Shown here one piece after another: positions 13,205 through 13,354 of a DNA stretch of 13,354 nucleotides. Source of the stretch: Ruminococcus sp. Lineage in GTDB: Bacteria > Bacillota > Clostridia > Oscillospirales > Ruminococcaceae. A program made the position numbers and the translations under genes. The notes beneath the pieces were generated by a model. That model saw only the letters and a list, made by a program, of their open reading frames with translations, did not search any database and was not told the DNA's origin. The DNA lies in contig JAAVHM010000097.1 of NCBI GenBank assembly GCA_014799675.1, forward strand, positions 1 to 13,354, given 5' to 3'. The number at the start of each line of letters is the position of its first letter. The stretch's first letter is position 1.

Positions 13205-13354
13205 ATGCCGATAAATATTGCTATAGACGGTCCTGCAGGCGCAGGGAAAAGCACCATTGCCAAAGCCGCGGCAAAGGCTTTCGGGTTTATTTATGTGGAC
13301 ACGGGGGCATTGTACCGCGCGGTGGCTTACTTTATGCTTTCACATGATGTTGAT
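13205..13354 (+). CDS. cmk: Cytidylate kinase, 5' part
   Basis: The first 50 residues are visible; the gene runs off the window end. MPINIAIDGPAGAGKSTIAK has the P-loop GPAGAGKS (9-16), and FGFIYVDTGALYRAVAY is the conserved nucleotide-monophosphate-binding segment of cytidylate kinases, which phosphorylate CMP and dCMP with ATP. ATG 13205 is the normal family start and has a strong SD, GGGGAGG (13191-13197), 7 bases upstream. That SD lies inside the in-frame upstream segment, so both a normal-length and an extended protein could be made. Composition returns here to the richer level of the neighbours. Confidence 0.92.
   Translation, partial: MPINIAIDGPAGAGKSTIAKAAAKAFGFIYVDTGALYRAVAYFMLSHDVD

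Overview
The window looks like a stretch of a Gram-positive, Ruminococcus-like (Oscillospiraceae/Clostridia) chromosome. This is inferred from the Thr-rich lipoproteins carrying transglutaminase-like domains, strong AGGAGG-type ribosome binding sites, TTG as well as ATG starts, a cysE-cysS neighbourhood like that of Firmicutes, and a roughly even base composition. Every gene I can support lies on the + strand, and no species can be named from sequence alone.

Positions 2-622 hold the 3' end of a CorC/HlyC-type CBS-domain membrane protein gene. Its stop overlaps the start of the first of five consecutive lipoprotein genes (619-2289, 2518-3912, 3923-5113, 5306-6856, 7058-8284). All five encode the same architecture: lipoprotein signal peptide, variable low-complexity spacer, a shared helical pre-domain, a transglutaminase-like core with an intact Cys-His-Asp triad, and a shared C-terminal domain. 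The first also has an SH3-like domain. They are divergent paralogs of an anchored, surface-exposed enzyme family whose substrate cannot be told from sequence; the different spacer lengths would set the catalytic domains at different distances from the membrane.

Three intergenic gaps (before the genes at 2518, 7058 and 8509) are filled by long, nearly perfect palindromes of 103-113 bp. They belong to one repeat family, and one copy is inverted relative to the other two. A second short repeat family with a GCCCCCT hairpin occurs twice (5145-5222 and 10490-10550), each time about 30 bases after a stop codon.

Next come two overlapping genes: a cytoplasmic PAS-like protein that resembles a degenerate histidine kinase (8509-9774) and a small lipoprotein (9755-10459). 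After these a well-formed sigma-A-type promoter, followed by a 14-bp hairpin at its presumed transcription start, leads into cysE (serine O-acetyltransferase) and cysS (cysteinyl-tRNA synthetase), which couple cysteine synthesis and use.

The window ends in cmk (cytidylate kinase). A distinctly AT-rich stretch of 97 codons (12914-13204), with its own strong ribosome binding site and a look of the CdiI-type immunity family, reads in frame, without a stop, straight into cmk. It is either an unusual N-terminal fusion or a small acquired gene that has lost its stop.
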